Source of the DNA: Pseudophaeobacter sp. EL27
GTDB taxonomy: Bacteria; Pseudomonadota; Alphaproteobacteria; Rhodobacterales; Rhodobacteraceae
DNA: 64,000 nucleotides
Direction of reading: 5' to 3'
Assembly (NCBI RefSeq): GCF_900313025.1
Contig: NZ_OMPQ01000002.1
Span: 248,001 to 312,000 of the forward strand
Positions 56,255-64,000 of the stretch are shown piece after piece. The notes beneath the pieces are model-generated. The model worked only from the letters and a program-made list of their open reading frames with translations, made no database searches and was not told where the DNA came from. The position numbers were made by a program, and so were the translations under genes. Each line of letters begins with the position of its first letter. The first letter of the stretch is position 1.

Positions 56255-57272
56255 TAAAAATCTCATCACTGATGTGCCCGGCCTCCTGGTCGGCAATGCA
56301 CGTGATGCCGCGTTGAAATCCGGCAGCACTGTCTTGCTGGCGGCAGAGCCGCTGACCGCATCGGTGCATGTCATGGGCGGCGCGCCGGGGACGCGGGAGA
56401 CGGATTTGCTGGCACCGGATAAATCCGTGGCCAAGATTGATGCGCTGGTGCTGTCGGGTGGATCCGCCTTTGGGCTGGATGCCTGTTCCGGCGTTGTTGA
56501 TGGGCTGCGCGCCCAGGGGCGCGGATTTGTCCTGGGGCCTGCAATCATTCCTCTGGTGCCCGGTGCGATCCTGTTTGACCTGCTGAACGGCGGCAACAAG
56601 GACTGGCTCGATAACCCCTATAGGGCGCTGGGACGGGCCGCGTTTGAAGATGCTTCTGATGACTTCTCCCTCGGCAGCCATGGCGCTGGCACCGGGGCCC
56701 TCACCGCGATGCTGAAAGGCGGGCTGGGCTCTGCCTCCTTTGTGCTGGAGAGCGGCGTCACCGTTGGCGCCCTGGTGGCCGCCAATCCAATGGGCAGCGT
56801 CACCACGCCCGGGGATCGCCATTTCTGGGCCGCGCCTTTTGAGGTCGATGGCGAATTTGGCGGTGCTGGACCTGACAGCGCAGTCGGACTGGGGCGCAGC
56901 CTCGACAGTCGCAAAATGCAATCCATGCGCGCCCTTGCGGCAGGTGAAGAGCTGCCCGCCGAACGCGGCAATACCACCATTGCCATTGTCGCCACCAATG
57001 CCGCCCTGACCAAGGCCGAATGCCAGCGCATAGCCACAGCCGCCCATGACGGCATTGGCCGCGCCACCGTTCCGGCCCATGCGCCGGGGGATGGCGATCT
57101 GGTTTTTGCCGCCAGCACCAACGCCCGCCGCCTCGCCAATCCCGAGATGGAACTGGGCCAAATCGGCCATGCCGCCGCGCTCTGTCTCAGCCGTGCCATC
57201 GCACGGGCCATCTATAGCGCCACACCAGAAGACCACGATCTCCTGCCCTGTTGGAGCGCGTGCCAAACCTGA
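56241..57272 (+). CDS. P1 family peptidase (DmpA/S58-like)
   Basis: 343 residues from ATG 56241. It belongs to the self-cleaving N-terminal nucleophile-like P1/S58 family (aminopeptidase DmpA, beta-peptidyl aminopeptidases). It begins with NLITDVPGLLVGNARD, which is typical, and shows VLSGGSAFGLDACSGV, SHGAGTGALTAMLKGGLGSAS and VGALVAANPMGSVTTPG, where autoproteolysis before Ser/Thr is expected. Translation probably depends on re-initiation after a 10-codon leader (see 56199-56254). It is probably part of the SDR-cupin cluster, 160 bp upstream. Confidence 0.88.
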   Translation: MKPGPKNLITDVPGLLVGNARDAALKSGSTVLLAAEPLTASVHVMGGAPGTRETDLLAPDKSVAKIDALVLSGGSAFGLDACSGVVDGLRAQGRGFVLGPAIIPLVPGAILFDLLNGGNKDWLDNPYRALGRAAFEDASDDFSLGSHGAGTGALTAMLKGGLGSASFVLESGVTVGALVAANPMGSVTTPGDRHFWAAPFEVDGEFGGAGPDSAVGLGRSLDSRKMQSMRALAAGEELPAERGNTTIAIVATNAALTKAECQRIATAAHDGIGRATVPAHAPGDGDLVFAASTNARRLANPEMELGQIGHAAALCLSRAIARAIYSATPEDHDLLPCWSACQT

Positions 57273-57321
57273 AACACCGGCGCGAGCTGCGCCAGAAACA
57301 CCCATGCGGCGGATTCACTCG

Positions 57322-57350
57322 TTGACACTCCCTGCCAACAAGCGCCGTAT
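57322..57350 (+). promoter_or_regulatory. Possible sigma70-type promoter of the cytochrome gene
   Basis: TTGACA (57322-57327) is followed after 17 bp by CCGTAT (57345-57350), a perfect -35 with a weak -10, 34 bp before the cytochrome ATG. Confidence 0.3.
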
Positions 57351-57383
57351 TCCAACCAGCCAACTCAAAACCGGAGCAAGCAT

Positions 57384-57869
57384 ATGAAACCCGTCCTGAC
57401 TGCAGCCCTTCTTAGCCTTCTGGCAGCCCCCGCCTTTGCCGAAGGTGATGCCGCAAAAGGCGAAAAGGCCTTTAACAAATGCAAATCCTGCCACGCCGTG
57501 GTCTCTGACACCGGTGAGAAAATCATCAAAGGCGGCAAGACCGGCCCCAACCTCTGGGGTGTTGTTGGCCGCACAGCGGGCAGCTATGAGGGCTTCAGAT
57601 ACGGCAAGGATCTGATTGCTGCCGGCGAGGGTGGCCTGGTCTGGGATCTTGAGAGCTTTACCGCCTATGCTCAGGACCCTCGTGGCTTCCTGCGTGAGCA
57701 TCTGGGCGACAGCAAGGCCAAGTCGAAGATGTCTTTCAAGCTGAAAAAGGGCGCCGAAGACATCTATGCCTTCCTGGCCCAGTTTAGCCCTGTCGCCGAA
57801 GAGCCGGCTGAAGAACCCGCAGAAGATGCCGCGGCAACCGAGACCACCGAACAACCTGCTTCCGAGTGA
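57384..57869 (+). CDS. Class I c-type cytochrome (c550/c2-like)
   Basis: 161 residues with a Sec signal peptide ending AAPAFA-EGD. One haem-binding CKSCH motif lies at about residues 33-37, and the methionine ligand in KSKMSF is present. The fold and the GPNLWGVVGR loop match Rhodobacterales soluble cytochromes c2/c550, periplasmic electron carriers between the bc1 complex and oxidases or reductases. The last 30 residues are an acidic, Ala/Glu/Pro-rich tail, also seen in Paracoccus c550. It is monocistronic with a terminator after it. Confidence 0.92.
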   Translation: MKPVLTAALLSLLAAPAFAEGDAAKGEKAFNKCKSCHAVVSDTGEKIIKGGKTGPNLWGVVGRTAGSYEGFRYGKDLIAAGEGGLVWDLESFTAYAQDPRGFLREHLGDSKAKSKMSFKLKKGAEDIYAFLAQFSPVAEEPAEEPAEDAAATETTEQPASE

Positions 57870-57945
57870 TCCTGCCCTTGTCTTCCCGCCTCTCGGCCCC
57901 GTTTTTAGGGGTCGCATAGCCTGGATTGCCTGAAACTTGAGCATC

Positions 57946-57975
57946 AAAGGCCGTGACCTCAGGGGCGCGGCCTTT
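57946..57975 (+). terminator. Terminator between cytochrome c and idi
   Basis: The inverted repeat AAAGGCCG (57946-57953) / CGGCCTTT (57968-57975) is 77 bp after the cytochrome stop. It resembles the terminator at 54434-54466 in its GGCC core. Confidence 0.65.
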
Positions 57976-58053
57976 CGCGTAGTTGCTTTGCCGGGCAACC
58001 CGCGTTAGCCATTGCGGGCTGCGCAAGAGTGGCAAAACGATCATGGATTCAGA

Positions 58054-58596
58054 ATGCCCCATATGATCCCGGCCTGGGTGAACGGCGAACTGACACCGGT
58101 AGAGAAGCTCCTGGCACATGAACAGGGGTTGAAGCACAAGGCTGTCTCGGTGTTTGTGGTCAAGGGCGTCAAAATCCTGATGCAGCGCCGCGCCCTGGGG
58201 AAGTATCATACGCCCGGTCTTTGGGCCAATACCTGCTGCACCCATCCCATGTGGGAGGAGGCCTCCTCTGCCTGCGCGGTGCGTCGCATGGAAGAAGAGT
58301 TGGGGTTGAAGGGGCTCTATCCTGAGTTCCGTCACCAGCTGGAATATCGGGCGGATGTGGGCCATGGCATGGTAGAACACGAGGTCGTCGACGTGTTTCT
58401 TGCCCATGCTCATCGTCCGCTCACCCCCGTAGCAAACCCGGATGAGGTGATGGAAACCCGCTGGATGGATTACCATGACCTGCTGGCAGAGGTGCACCGC
58501 CACCCAGAGCGTTTCACCCCCTGGCTGAAGATCTATCTGCACAAATACGCCGACATCATCTTTGGTCCCGACCTGATCATCGCCTCCAAAACCTGA
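58054..58596 (+). CDS. idi: Isopentenyl-diphosphate delta-isomerase (type I)
   Basis: 180 residues from ATG 58054, with GGA upstream; ATG 58063 is possible. It is a Nudix-fold enzyme that interconverts IPP and DMAPP for isoprenoids (quinones, carotenoids, undecaprenol). It has WANTCCTHP with the catalytic Cys, the Nudix-like AVRRMEEELG helix, the conserved GHGMVEHEVVDVF segment, and WMDYHDLL. Length is usual for bacterial type I Idi. Confidence 0.95.
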   Translation: MPHMIPAWVNGELTPVEKLLAHEQGLKHKAVSVFVVKGVKILMQRRALGKYHTPGLWANTCCTHPMWEEASSACAVRRMEEELGLKGLYPEFRHQLEYRADVGHGMVEHEVVDVFLAHAHRPLTPVANPDEVMETRWMDYHDLLAEVHRHPERFTPWLKIYLHKYADIIFGPDLIIASKT

Positions 58597-58710
58597 ACCC
58601 AGTCGCACCTCTTGCCTCCTGTTGCCAGATTGGCAAGGGATCTGTTTTCGCTTGCCTTCTGGGCAGGCTCTGTGGTTTTGTGCCACCACATATTAGGAGG
58701 TATACTTACT

Positions 58711-59970
58711 ATGTCCGTTCTTATTGCAGGGGGTGGTATCGCCGGGCTGAGCCTTGGCCTGACGCTTCACCAGATTGGCGTGCCCTTTCACATCTACGAA
58801 TCCGCCGCTGAGCTGCGCCCATTAGGGGTCGGTATCAACCTGCAACCCAATGCCGTGCGCGAGCTGTTTGACCTGGGGCTGGAGGCGGAACTGGAAGAGA
58901 TCGGCATTCGCACCCGGCAGCTGGGGTTCTACTCCAAACTTGGTAAGACCATCTGGGAAGAGCCGCGCGGCATGGAGGCCGGCTATGCCTGGCCGCAATA
59001 CTCAGTGCATCGCGGCGAACTGCAAATGATGCTGTATCAGGCGCTGGTTTCCCGGGCAGGTGGCGACTGTATCACCACTGGTGCGCGCGCCCTGGGGTTT
59101 GAACAGACAGCTGGCGGCGCAGACCTGTTGCTGGCAGATGGTTCCCGCAAGAGCGGCACACTTGTTGTGGCGGCAGATGGTATTCACTCAGCCCTGCGCG
59201 CGCAGATGTACCCGGGTGAGGGCGCGCCGATCTGGAATGGTCGGATTCTCTGGCGGGCAACCACCCAAGGCACACCGTGGAAGGGCGAGGCCGCCATGGC
59301 AATGATCGGTCATGACAGTCTGCGCCTGGTGGCCTATCCGATCTCGCGCCCAGATGCTGACGGGTTGGCAACCCTCAACTGGATTGCTGAGAAGAGCTTT
59401 GACCCTTCCGCGCCCTGGAAGAAAGAAGACTGGAACCGCGCCGCCGATATCAACGACTTCATCGCCGAGTTCGAAGACTGGCAGTTTGACTGGATCGATG
59501 TCCCCGGCCTCATCCGTGGTGCAGAGGTGGTCTATGAATACCCCATGGTTGATCGCGACCCGCTGCCGCAATGGGGCTTTGGGGCTGTGACCCTGATGGG
59601 GGATGCGGCCCATCCGACTTATCCGGTGGGCTCAAACGGGGCCAGCCAGGCCATTATTGATGCGCGGGTTATTGGCGCAAAGCTCCTGTCCCATGGTGTC
59701 ACCCCGGCAGCGCTTGCGGCCTATGAGGCAGAGGTGCGCCCGATTGCCACCGGAATTGGCCAGACCAACCGCGCGGGCAAAGGGCCGGATGCCGTGCTGC
59801 AGCAGGTTGAAGATCTCTGTGGGGGAGATTTTATCAGCATTGAAGATGTCATTCCCAGGGCCGATCTTGCGGCCCATGCGGAGCGTTACAAATCCATCGC
59901 AGGGTTTTCAATTGAGGCGCTGAATGCCCGCCCGGCGACAATCAAAGCCGATGCAAGAGTGATCAGCTAA
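58711..59970 (+). CDS. FAD-dependent monooxygenase, PhzS-like
   Basis: 419 residues from ATG 58711, with a strong AGGAGGT upstream. It is a group A flavin monooxygenase with FAD-binding GGGIAGLSLGL, DG motif AADGIHSALRAQ and GD motif LMGDAAHPTYPVGSNGASQA. Several signatures match Pseudomonas PhzS (5-methylphenazine-1-carboxylate hydroxylase): LGVGINLQPNAV, PQYSVHRGELQMML and YPMVDRDPLPQWG. The substrate here is unknown, and no phenazine genes are near. It is single, followed by intergenic repeats. Confidence 0.9.
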   Translation: MSVLIAGGGIAGLSLGLTLHQIGVPFHIYESAAELRPLGVGINLQPNAVRELFDLGLEAELEEIGIRTRQLGFYSKLGKTIWEEPRGMEAGYAWPQYSVHRGELQMMLYQALVSRAGGDCITTGARALGFEQTAGGADLLLADGSRKSGTLVVAADGIHSALRAQMYPGEGAPIWNGRILWRATTQGTPWKGEAAMAMIGHDSLRLVAYPISRPDADGLATLNWIAEKSFDPSAPWKKEDWNRAADINDFIAEFEDWQFDWIDVPGLIRGAEVVYEYPMVDRDPLPQWGFGAVTLMGDAAHPTYPVGSNGASQAIIDARVIGAKLLSHGVTPAALAAYEAEVRPIATGIGQTNRAGKGPDAVLQQVEDLCGGDFISIEDVIPRADLAAHAERYKSIAGFSIEALNARPATIKADARVIS

Positions 59971-60049
59971 GGGGGGGCTCCCGCCCGTCATCAGGCCCTT
60001 TGGGCCCTCTTCCCGTTGGGCCCAGCGCCGTGCTGACGCACGGCGTCCG
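59971..60049 (+). repeat. Intergenic repeat family, copy C-forward
   Basis: It begins GGGGGGGCTCCCGCCCGTC directly after the monooxygenase stop. The variable hairpin is GGCCC-ttt-GGGCC, followed by CCCGTTGGGCCCAGCG and the end hairpin CGCCGTGC-tga-CGCACGGCG. In that end stem a G-C pair of the other copies is changed to T-A on both sides, a compensatory change. Confidence 0.78.
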
Positions 60050-60080
60050 CTCTGCCGCAACCTCTGATCATGCCGCAACC

Positions 60081-60168
60081 GCGCCGCGCGCCAGCGCGGC
60101 GCCGGGCCCAAGGCCGCCAAGGGCATTCGGCGTCCGCCAATGACCCGCGGGCGCGGGAGCCCCCCCCC
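60081..60168 (-). repeat. Intergenic repeat family, copy C-reverse
   Basis: An inverted copy facing C-forward. Read on the minus strand it has GGGGCTCCCGCGCCCG, the variable hairpin CATTGGCG-ga-CGCCgAATG with one bulge, CCTTGGGCCCGGCG and the end hairpin CGCCGCGC-tgg-CGCGCGGCG. It lies between the convergent monooxygenase and glpK genes. Confidence 0.75.
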
Positions 60169-60225
60169 ATTGCACCTTGGAGACACGAGACCTGTAGAAT
60201 CACTCCCGCGCAGCAAACGCCTGTC

Positions 60226-61710
60226 TTAAATGCCAATGACAGCCTGCACGGCGCGTTGCCAGCGGGCATAGGCGGCGTCCCGCTGTTCCGAACCCATATC
60301 TGGCGTGAACTTACGATCCAGCGCCCAGGTCGCGGCAAATCCGGCCTGATCCGGGTAGATGCCCGCCTGCATACCCGCCAGCCAGCCCGCACCCAAGACC
60401 GTTGTTTCCTGCATCTTTGGGCGGTCCACAGCGGCACCAAGAAGATCAGACAGGCTTTGCATCGTCCAGTCACTGGCGCTCATACCGCCATCGACCCGCA
60501 GGGTCACATGGGTTTCCGCTGGCCAATCTGCCCGCATTGCCTCCCACAGATCCCGCGTCTGATAGGCCACGCTTTGCAAGGCCGCGCGCGCCATTTCAGC
60601 GGGGCCAGAACCGCGCGTCAGGCCAAAAACGGCGCCTCGGCATTCCGGCTGCCAATAGGGCGCACCCAGACCGGTAAAGGCCGGCACCAACAACACATCC
60701 TGTTCAGGATCCGCTGCTTGAGCCAACTCCCCGGACTGTGCCGCATCCTCAATGAGACCCAACCCATCTCGCAGCCACTGCACCGCAGCCCCGGCGATAA
60801 AGATCGACCCCTCCAGCGCATAGGTGGGCTTACCCCCTAGCTGATAGGCCACGGTGGTGAGCAAACGGTTGCTCGACACAACCGGCGTCTCGCCAGTGTT
60901 CAGCAGGGCAAAGCAGCCGGTGCCATAGGTGGATTTCATCATCCCCGGCGCAAAACAGGCCTGACCAATGGTGGCGGCCTGCTGGTCGCCGGCCACCCCC
61001 AGAATTGGCACCGAACCGCCCAGGATGTCTGGCACAGTTGTGCCAAACTCCGCCGCGCAGTCCTTGACCTGCGGCAGCATCTGCATCGGCACCTTCAATG
61101 CCTGGCAGAGCTCTGCACTCCAGGCACCTGCCCGAATATCATAGAGCATGGTGCGTGAGGCATTGGTGGCATCGGTCACATGCGAAGCGCCACCGGTCAG
61201 GCGCCAGATTAGGAAGCTATCAATAGTGCCAAAGAGCAGCCCGCCATTTGCAGCTTGGTCCCGCGCCCCGGCTGTCTGATCCAGAATCCAGCGCACCTTG
61301 GTGCCCGAAAAATAGGGATCCAGTAGTAGGCCGGTTTTGTGGCGGATCATGTCTTCATGACCCTCAGCGCGCAGAGCCTCGCAGATCTCAATGGTGCGAC
61401 GATCCTGCCAGACAATGGCCTTGTGGATCGGCCTGCCACTGGCCCGGTCCCAGACCGCCGTGGTTTCACGCTGATTGGTGATGCCAATGCCCGCCAGATC
61501 CGCAGCCGTGATGCCCTGCTCCGCCAAGACCTGCCGACAGGTCGCAACAACAGAGTCCCAGATCTCTTCCAGGTCATGCTCAACCCAGCCCGCCTTGGGG
61601 AAATACTGGGGAAACTCCTGTTGCGCTGAGCCGATGACCTGCATCTCAGCGTCAAACAGCACCGCCCGTGTTGACGTGGTGCCCTGGTCAATTGCCAGAA
61701 TATATTTCAT
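60226..61710 (-). CDS. glpK: Glycerol kinase
   Basis: 494 residues of the FGGY kinase family. It phosphorylates glycerol to glycerol-3-phosphate. It has the N-terminal [17 protein letters not shown] phosphate motif, [26 protein letters not shown] and the [17 protein letters not shown] segment. Length is normal. No glpF or glpD is beside it. A hairpin (61712-61745) lies in its 5' leader. Confidence 0.97.
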   Translation of the reverse strand: MKYILAIDQGTTSTRAVLFDAEMQVIGSAQQEFPQYFPKAGWVEHDLEEIWDSVVATCRQVLAEQGITAADLAGIGITNQRETTAVWDRASGRPIHKAIVWQDRRTIEICEALRAEGHEDMIRHKTGLLLDPYFSGTKVRWILDQTAGARDQAANGGLLFGTIDSFLIWRLTGGASHVTDATNASRTMLYDIRAGAWSAELCQALKVPMQMLPQVKDCAAEFGTTVPDILGGSVPILGVAGDQQAATIGQACFAPGMMKSTYGTGCFALLNTGETPVVSSNRLLTTVAYQLGGKPTYALEGSIFIAGAAVQWLRDGLGLIEDAAQSGELAQAADPEQDVLLVPAFTGLGAPYWQPECRGAVFGLTRGSGPAEMARAALQSVAYQTRDLWEAMRADWPAETHVTLRVDGGMSASDWTMQSLSDLLGAAVDRPKMQETTVLGAGWLAGMQAGIYPDQAGFAATWALDRKFTPDMGSEQRDAAYARWQRAVQAVIGI

Positions 61711-61711
61711 G

Positions 61712-61745
61712 TCCCGCCCCTGTGATGGATCTCCTCAGGGCGGGA
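61712..61745 (-). promoter_or_regulatory. Hairpin in the glpK leader
   Basis: TCCCGCCCcTG (61712-61722) pairs with CAGGGCGGGA (61736-61745) with one bulged C, ending one base before the glpK start codon. On the transcript the loop carries GAGGAG and the 3' arm carries GGGGCGGGA next to the ATG, so folding could affect translation initiation. Confidence 0.4.
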
Positions 61746-61805
61746 GTTTAGCTGCAAGATGTTACCGCTGCCAGTCCTGACTAAAGCATTAGTTCAAAAA
61801 CCGGA

Positions 61806-62648
61806 TCACACCGCGATATTGTCGATCAACCGCACATCTTCGATCCAGGCCGCAACAAACAATCGCACCGGGGCTTCGGCCGTTTCCATTGTGCTCAGGT
61901 CCTCTGCTGAACAGAGCGAAAGATACTCCAGCTCGTTAAAGCCTGCGGCCAGGATCTCAGCTTCGGCCTGCTTTTTCAGATCCGCAAAATGACCACCTGC
62001 GGAGACCTCTGCGGCCAGTCGCGTCAAGATCGGATGCAGAGCCCCGGCCTTCACCAAGCCGTCAGCCGAGAGCCGCATATTGCGTGAAGACATCGCCAGA
62101 CCGGAGGCTTCGCGCACGGTTGGGCACCCCACCACCTCTATCGGGATATCCAGATCCCGCGCCATGCGCCGCACCACCAGAAGCTGCTGATAGTCTTTCT
62201 CGCCAAAAAATGCCTGATGCGCCCCGGTTTGCAGAAACAGCTTGGCCACCACCGTGGCAACCCCGTCAAAATGGCCCGGACGACAGGCGCCCTCCATCTG
62301 ATCTGCCACCCCTGCCACCGAGACATTGGTGGCAAATCCACCCGGGTAGATCTGATCCGGGTCCGGCACATAGATCACATCGACATCATAGGGCGCCAGC
62401 TTGATGGCATCGTCATGTTCGGTGCGCGGGTAATTGGCCAGATCTTCCGGATTGTTGAATTGCTTAGGGTTGACAAAGATCGTCACAATCACCCGGTCAC
62501 AGGTGGCCTTGGCGGCCTCAACCAGGGACAGATGACCGGCATGAAGCGCCCCCATGGTTGGCACCACGGCGACGCGCTCCCCGGCACGGATCCAGTCACT
62601 ATGCTTGGCCCGCAGCTCGGCGAGTTGGCGAATAATCGGAGCAGTCAT
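61806..62648 (-). CDS. panC: Pantothenate synthetase
   Basis: 280 residues. It condenses pantoate and beta-alanine with ATP to make pantothenate, a coenzyme A precursor. It has the PTMGALHAGHLSLVE motif (HxGH of the nucleotidyl-transferase superfamily), FVNPKQFNNPEDLANYPRT, FFGEKDYQQL and SSRNMRLS. It lies 8 bp downstream of panB, forming a panB-panC operon. Confidence 0.97.
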   Translation of the reverse strand: MTAPIIRQLAELRAKHSDWIRAGERVAVVPTMGALHAGHLSLVEAAKATCDRVIVTIFVNPKQFNNPEDLANYPRTEHDDAIKLAPYDVDVIYVPDPDQIYPGGFATNVSVAGVADQMEGACRPGHFDGVATVVAKLFLQTGAHQAFFGEKDYQQLLVVRRMARDLDIPIEVVGCPTVREASGLAMSSRNMRLSADGLVKAGALHPILTRLAAEVSAGGHFADLKKQAEAEILAAGFNELEYLSLCSAEDLSTMETAEAPVRLFVAAWIEDVRLIDNIAV

Positions 62649-62656
62649 GGCGGCTG

Positions 62657-63490
62657 TTACCCTTTTGCAGGTGTTATCTGGTCGGCAAAGACATGTTCGG
62701 CGGCGGGAAACGCGCGCGCGCGGACCTCGGCGGCATAGGCAGCAATTGCGGCCTCGGCATCAACGCCCAGATTGCCATAGCGTTTGACAAATTTGGCTTT
62801 GAAGGCGGTGAACAGCCCCAGCATGTCATCCACCACCAGCACCTGCCCGTCACAGCCCGCCGAGGCGCCAATACCAATGGTGGGGATTGGAACTGCTGCG
62901 GTGATCTCATCCGCGAGGTTTTGTGGCACTTTTTCCAGCACCACAGCAAAGGCGCCAGCCTCAGATACAGCCTGCGCTCCGGCCAGTACCGAGGCACCGG
63001 CATCATCACGGCCCTGCACCTTGTAGCCGCCAAGGGTATTGATCGACTGCGGCGTCAGTCCCACATGGGCCATCACCGGAATGCCGCGCTCAACCAGAAA
63101 CTGGATGGTGGGCGCCATCTCGACGCCGCCCTCCAGCTTGACCGCTGCCGCATTGGTTTCCCGCATCAGCCGGGCGGCATTGCCAAAGGCCTGCTGCGGG
63201 CTTTCCTCATAAGAACCAAAGGGCATGTCGATGACCAACATGGCCCGGCTCAGCCCCCGCGCCACTGCCGCACCATGCAGAATCATCATCTCCATGGTGA
63301 CGCCCAGGGTCGAGGGCAGCCCGTGCAGCACCATGCCAACGCTGTCACCGACCAAAACAAAATCACAATGCTCATCCATCATCTGCGCCATCGGCGTTGT
63401 ATAAGCGGTCAGGCTGACAATCGGCGTTTTGCCCTTCTGCGCAAGGATATCGCTGGCAGTGATGGCGGGGGTCTTTGAGTTCGCGCTCAT
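62657..63490 (-). CDS. panB: 3-methyl-2-oxobutanoate hydroxymethyltransferase
   Basis: 277 residues. It transfers a hydroxymethyl group from 5,10-methylene-THF to ketoisovalerate to make ketopantoate, the first step of pantothenate synthesis. It has the metal-site [44 protein letters not shown] and [15 protein letters not shown]. It is the first gene of the panBC operon and is divergent from the solute-binding protein gene across about 160 bp. Confidence 0.97.
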   Translation of the reverse strand: MSANSKTPAITASDILAQKGKTPIVSLTAYTTPMAQMMDEHCDFVLVGDSVGMVLHGLPSTLGVTMEMMILHGAAVARGLSRAMLVIDMPFGSYEESPQQAFGNAARLMRETNAAAVKLEGGVEMAPTIQFLVERGIPVMAHVGLTPQSINTLGGYKVQGRDDAGASVLAGAQAVSEAGAFAVVLEKVPQNLADEITAAVPIPTIGIGASAGCDGQVLVVDDMLGLFTAFKAKFVKRYGNLGVDAEAAIAAYAAEVRARAFPAAEHVFADQITPAKG

Positions 63491-63653
63491 GGTTTTCCCT
63501 GGTTTGGTTCGGGTTGCGCACGTCTATCAACTGACGCCGCGTGCTTCCAGAGGGCGAAATGTCTCGCAGCCCTTGATTACCCCGCGGAAAACGGGAAACC
63601 TTGGCTTCAAAGCCCCGGCAACAGGGGATCCACAGCAACAAGGGAATTGAGAA

Positions 63654-64000
63654 ATGACATTCAGATCAATCATCTTTGCCGCCAGTTCAACGCTGGCTTT
63701 GATGGCCGGTACCGCCTTTGCCAAGGATACCGTCACCATCGGGTTGCAGCTGGAGCCGCCCCATCTTGATCCCACCAGCGCCGCCGCCGGCGCGATTGAC
63801 CAGGTTCTTTACTCCAATGTTTTTGAAGGTCTGACTCGGTTTATGGGCGATGGATCCGTGGTACCGGGCCTGGCCAAAAGCTGGGATATCTCCGAAGACG
63901 GGCTGTCTTATACCTTCCATCTGAACGCAGGTGTTACCTTCCACGATGGCACCAGCATGGATGCCGATGACGTGAAATTCTCGCTGGACCGCGCCCGTGC
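63654..64000 (+). CDS. ABC transporter substrate-binding protein, family 5 (5' part)
   Basis: Runs off the right edge; about 115 N-terminal residues are visible from ATG 63654, with AAGGGA upstream. The signal peptide [19 protein letters not shown] is followed by [39 protein letters not shown] and [15 protein letters not shown], which are hallmarks of the DppA/OppA/NikA family of periplasmic binding proteins. The transported ligand, probably a peptide or similar compound, cannot be told from this part. Permease genes would be expected beyond the window. Confidence 0.9.
   Translation, partial: MTFRSIIFAASSTLALMAGTAFAKDTVTIGLQLEPPHLDPTSAAAGAIDQVLYSNVFEGLTRFMGDGSVVPGLAKSWDISEDGLSYTFHLNAGVTFHDGTSMDADDVKFSLDRAR

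Overview
The window is a 64 kb piece of an alphaproteobacterial chromosome. The gene set and the protein sequences (a Rhodobacterales-type c-type cytochrome, small Rhodobacterales-restricted unknown proteins, DUF1203/DUF1285/DUF2798 families, the gpmI-envC-ctpA block) point to the Roseobacter group of the Rhodobacteraceae (Ruegeria/Phaeobacter/Leisingera-like). Base composition looks GC-rich throughout, coding density is high, and many neighbours share ATGA-type overlaps. I see no rRNA, tRNA, CRISPR array or prophage. The only clear mobile element is one IS5-family insertion sequence.

Layout. 0-5 kb: a secreted protein cut by the window start, zapE, then folC and accD read leftwards. 4.3-8.4 kb: a CPBP intramembrane protease overlapping a very unusual ABC-exporter-like protein whose ATPase motifs are all degenerate and which ends in a cyclic-nucleotide-binding domain. 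8.7-10.9 kb: a lipoprotein and two unknown proteins. 10.9-18.2 kb: a PEP-mutase-like enzyme, ada, rsgA, then ctpA-envC-gpmI. 18.3-21.9 kb: a small accessory patch with a ribbon-helix-helix-like gene pair, DUF1203, the IS element, a gene-poor stretch and an ABC ATPase without a permease. 21.9-28.5 kb: a CHCC zinc-finger protein, DUF2459, flavodoxin, polA, DUF2798, hyi and DUF1285.

28.5-43.1 kb is an envelope region: a four-gene MoxR/DUF58/DUF4159 operon, convergent with a pbpC/alpha-2-macroglobulin pair carrying an intact thioester motif. 43.2-52.8 kb holds a hybrid histidine kinase, yaaA, recQ, yggT, a thioesterase-like gene, an MFS transporter, mepA and a phytase-like esterase gene. 52.8-64 kb holds a membrane-protein gene broken by two homopolymer frameshifts, a queuosine-precursor transporter, arfB, an SDR-cupin-P1 peptidase cluster, cytochrome c, idi, a PhzS-like flavin monooxygenase, glpK, panC-panB, and the start of a peptide/nickel-type ABC substrate-binding protein running off the right end.

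The two most unusual things are (1) the pseudo-ABC/cNMP-binding protein coupled to a CPBP protease, and (2) a dispersed family of about 70-90 bp intergenic repeats, six copies at four sites. Each copy carries a small hairpin whose sequence differs from copy to copy while its base pairing is kept. At two sites the copies are paired head-to-head into large palindromes.
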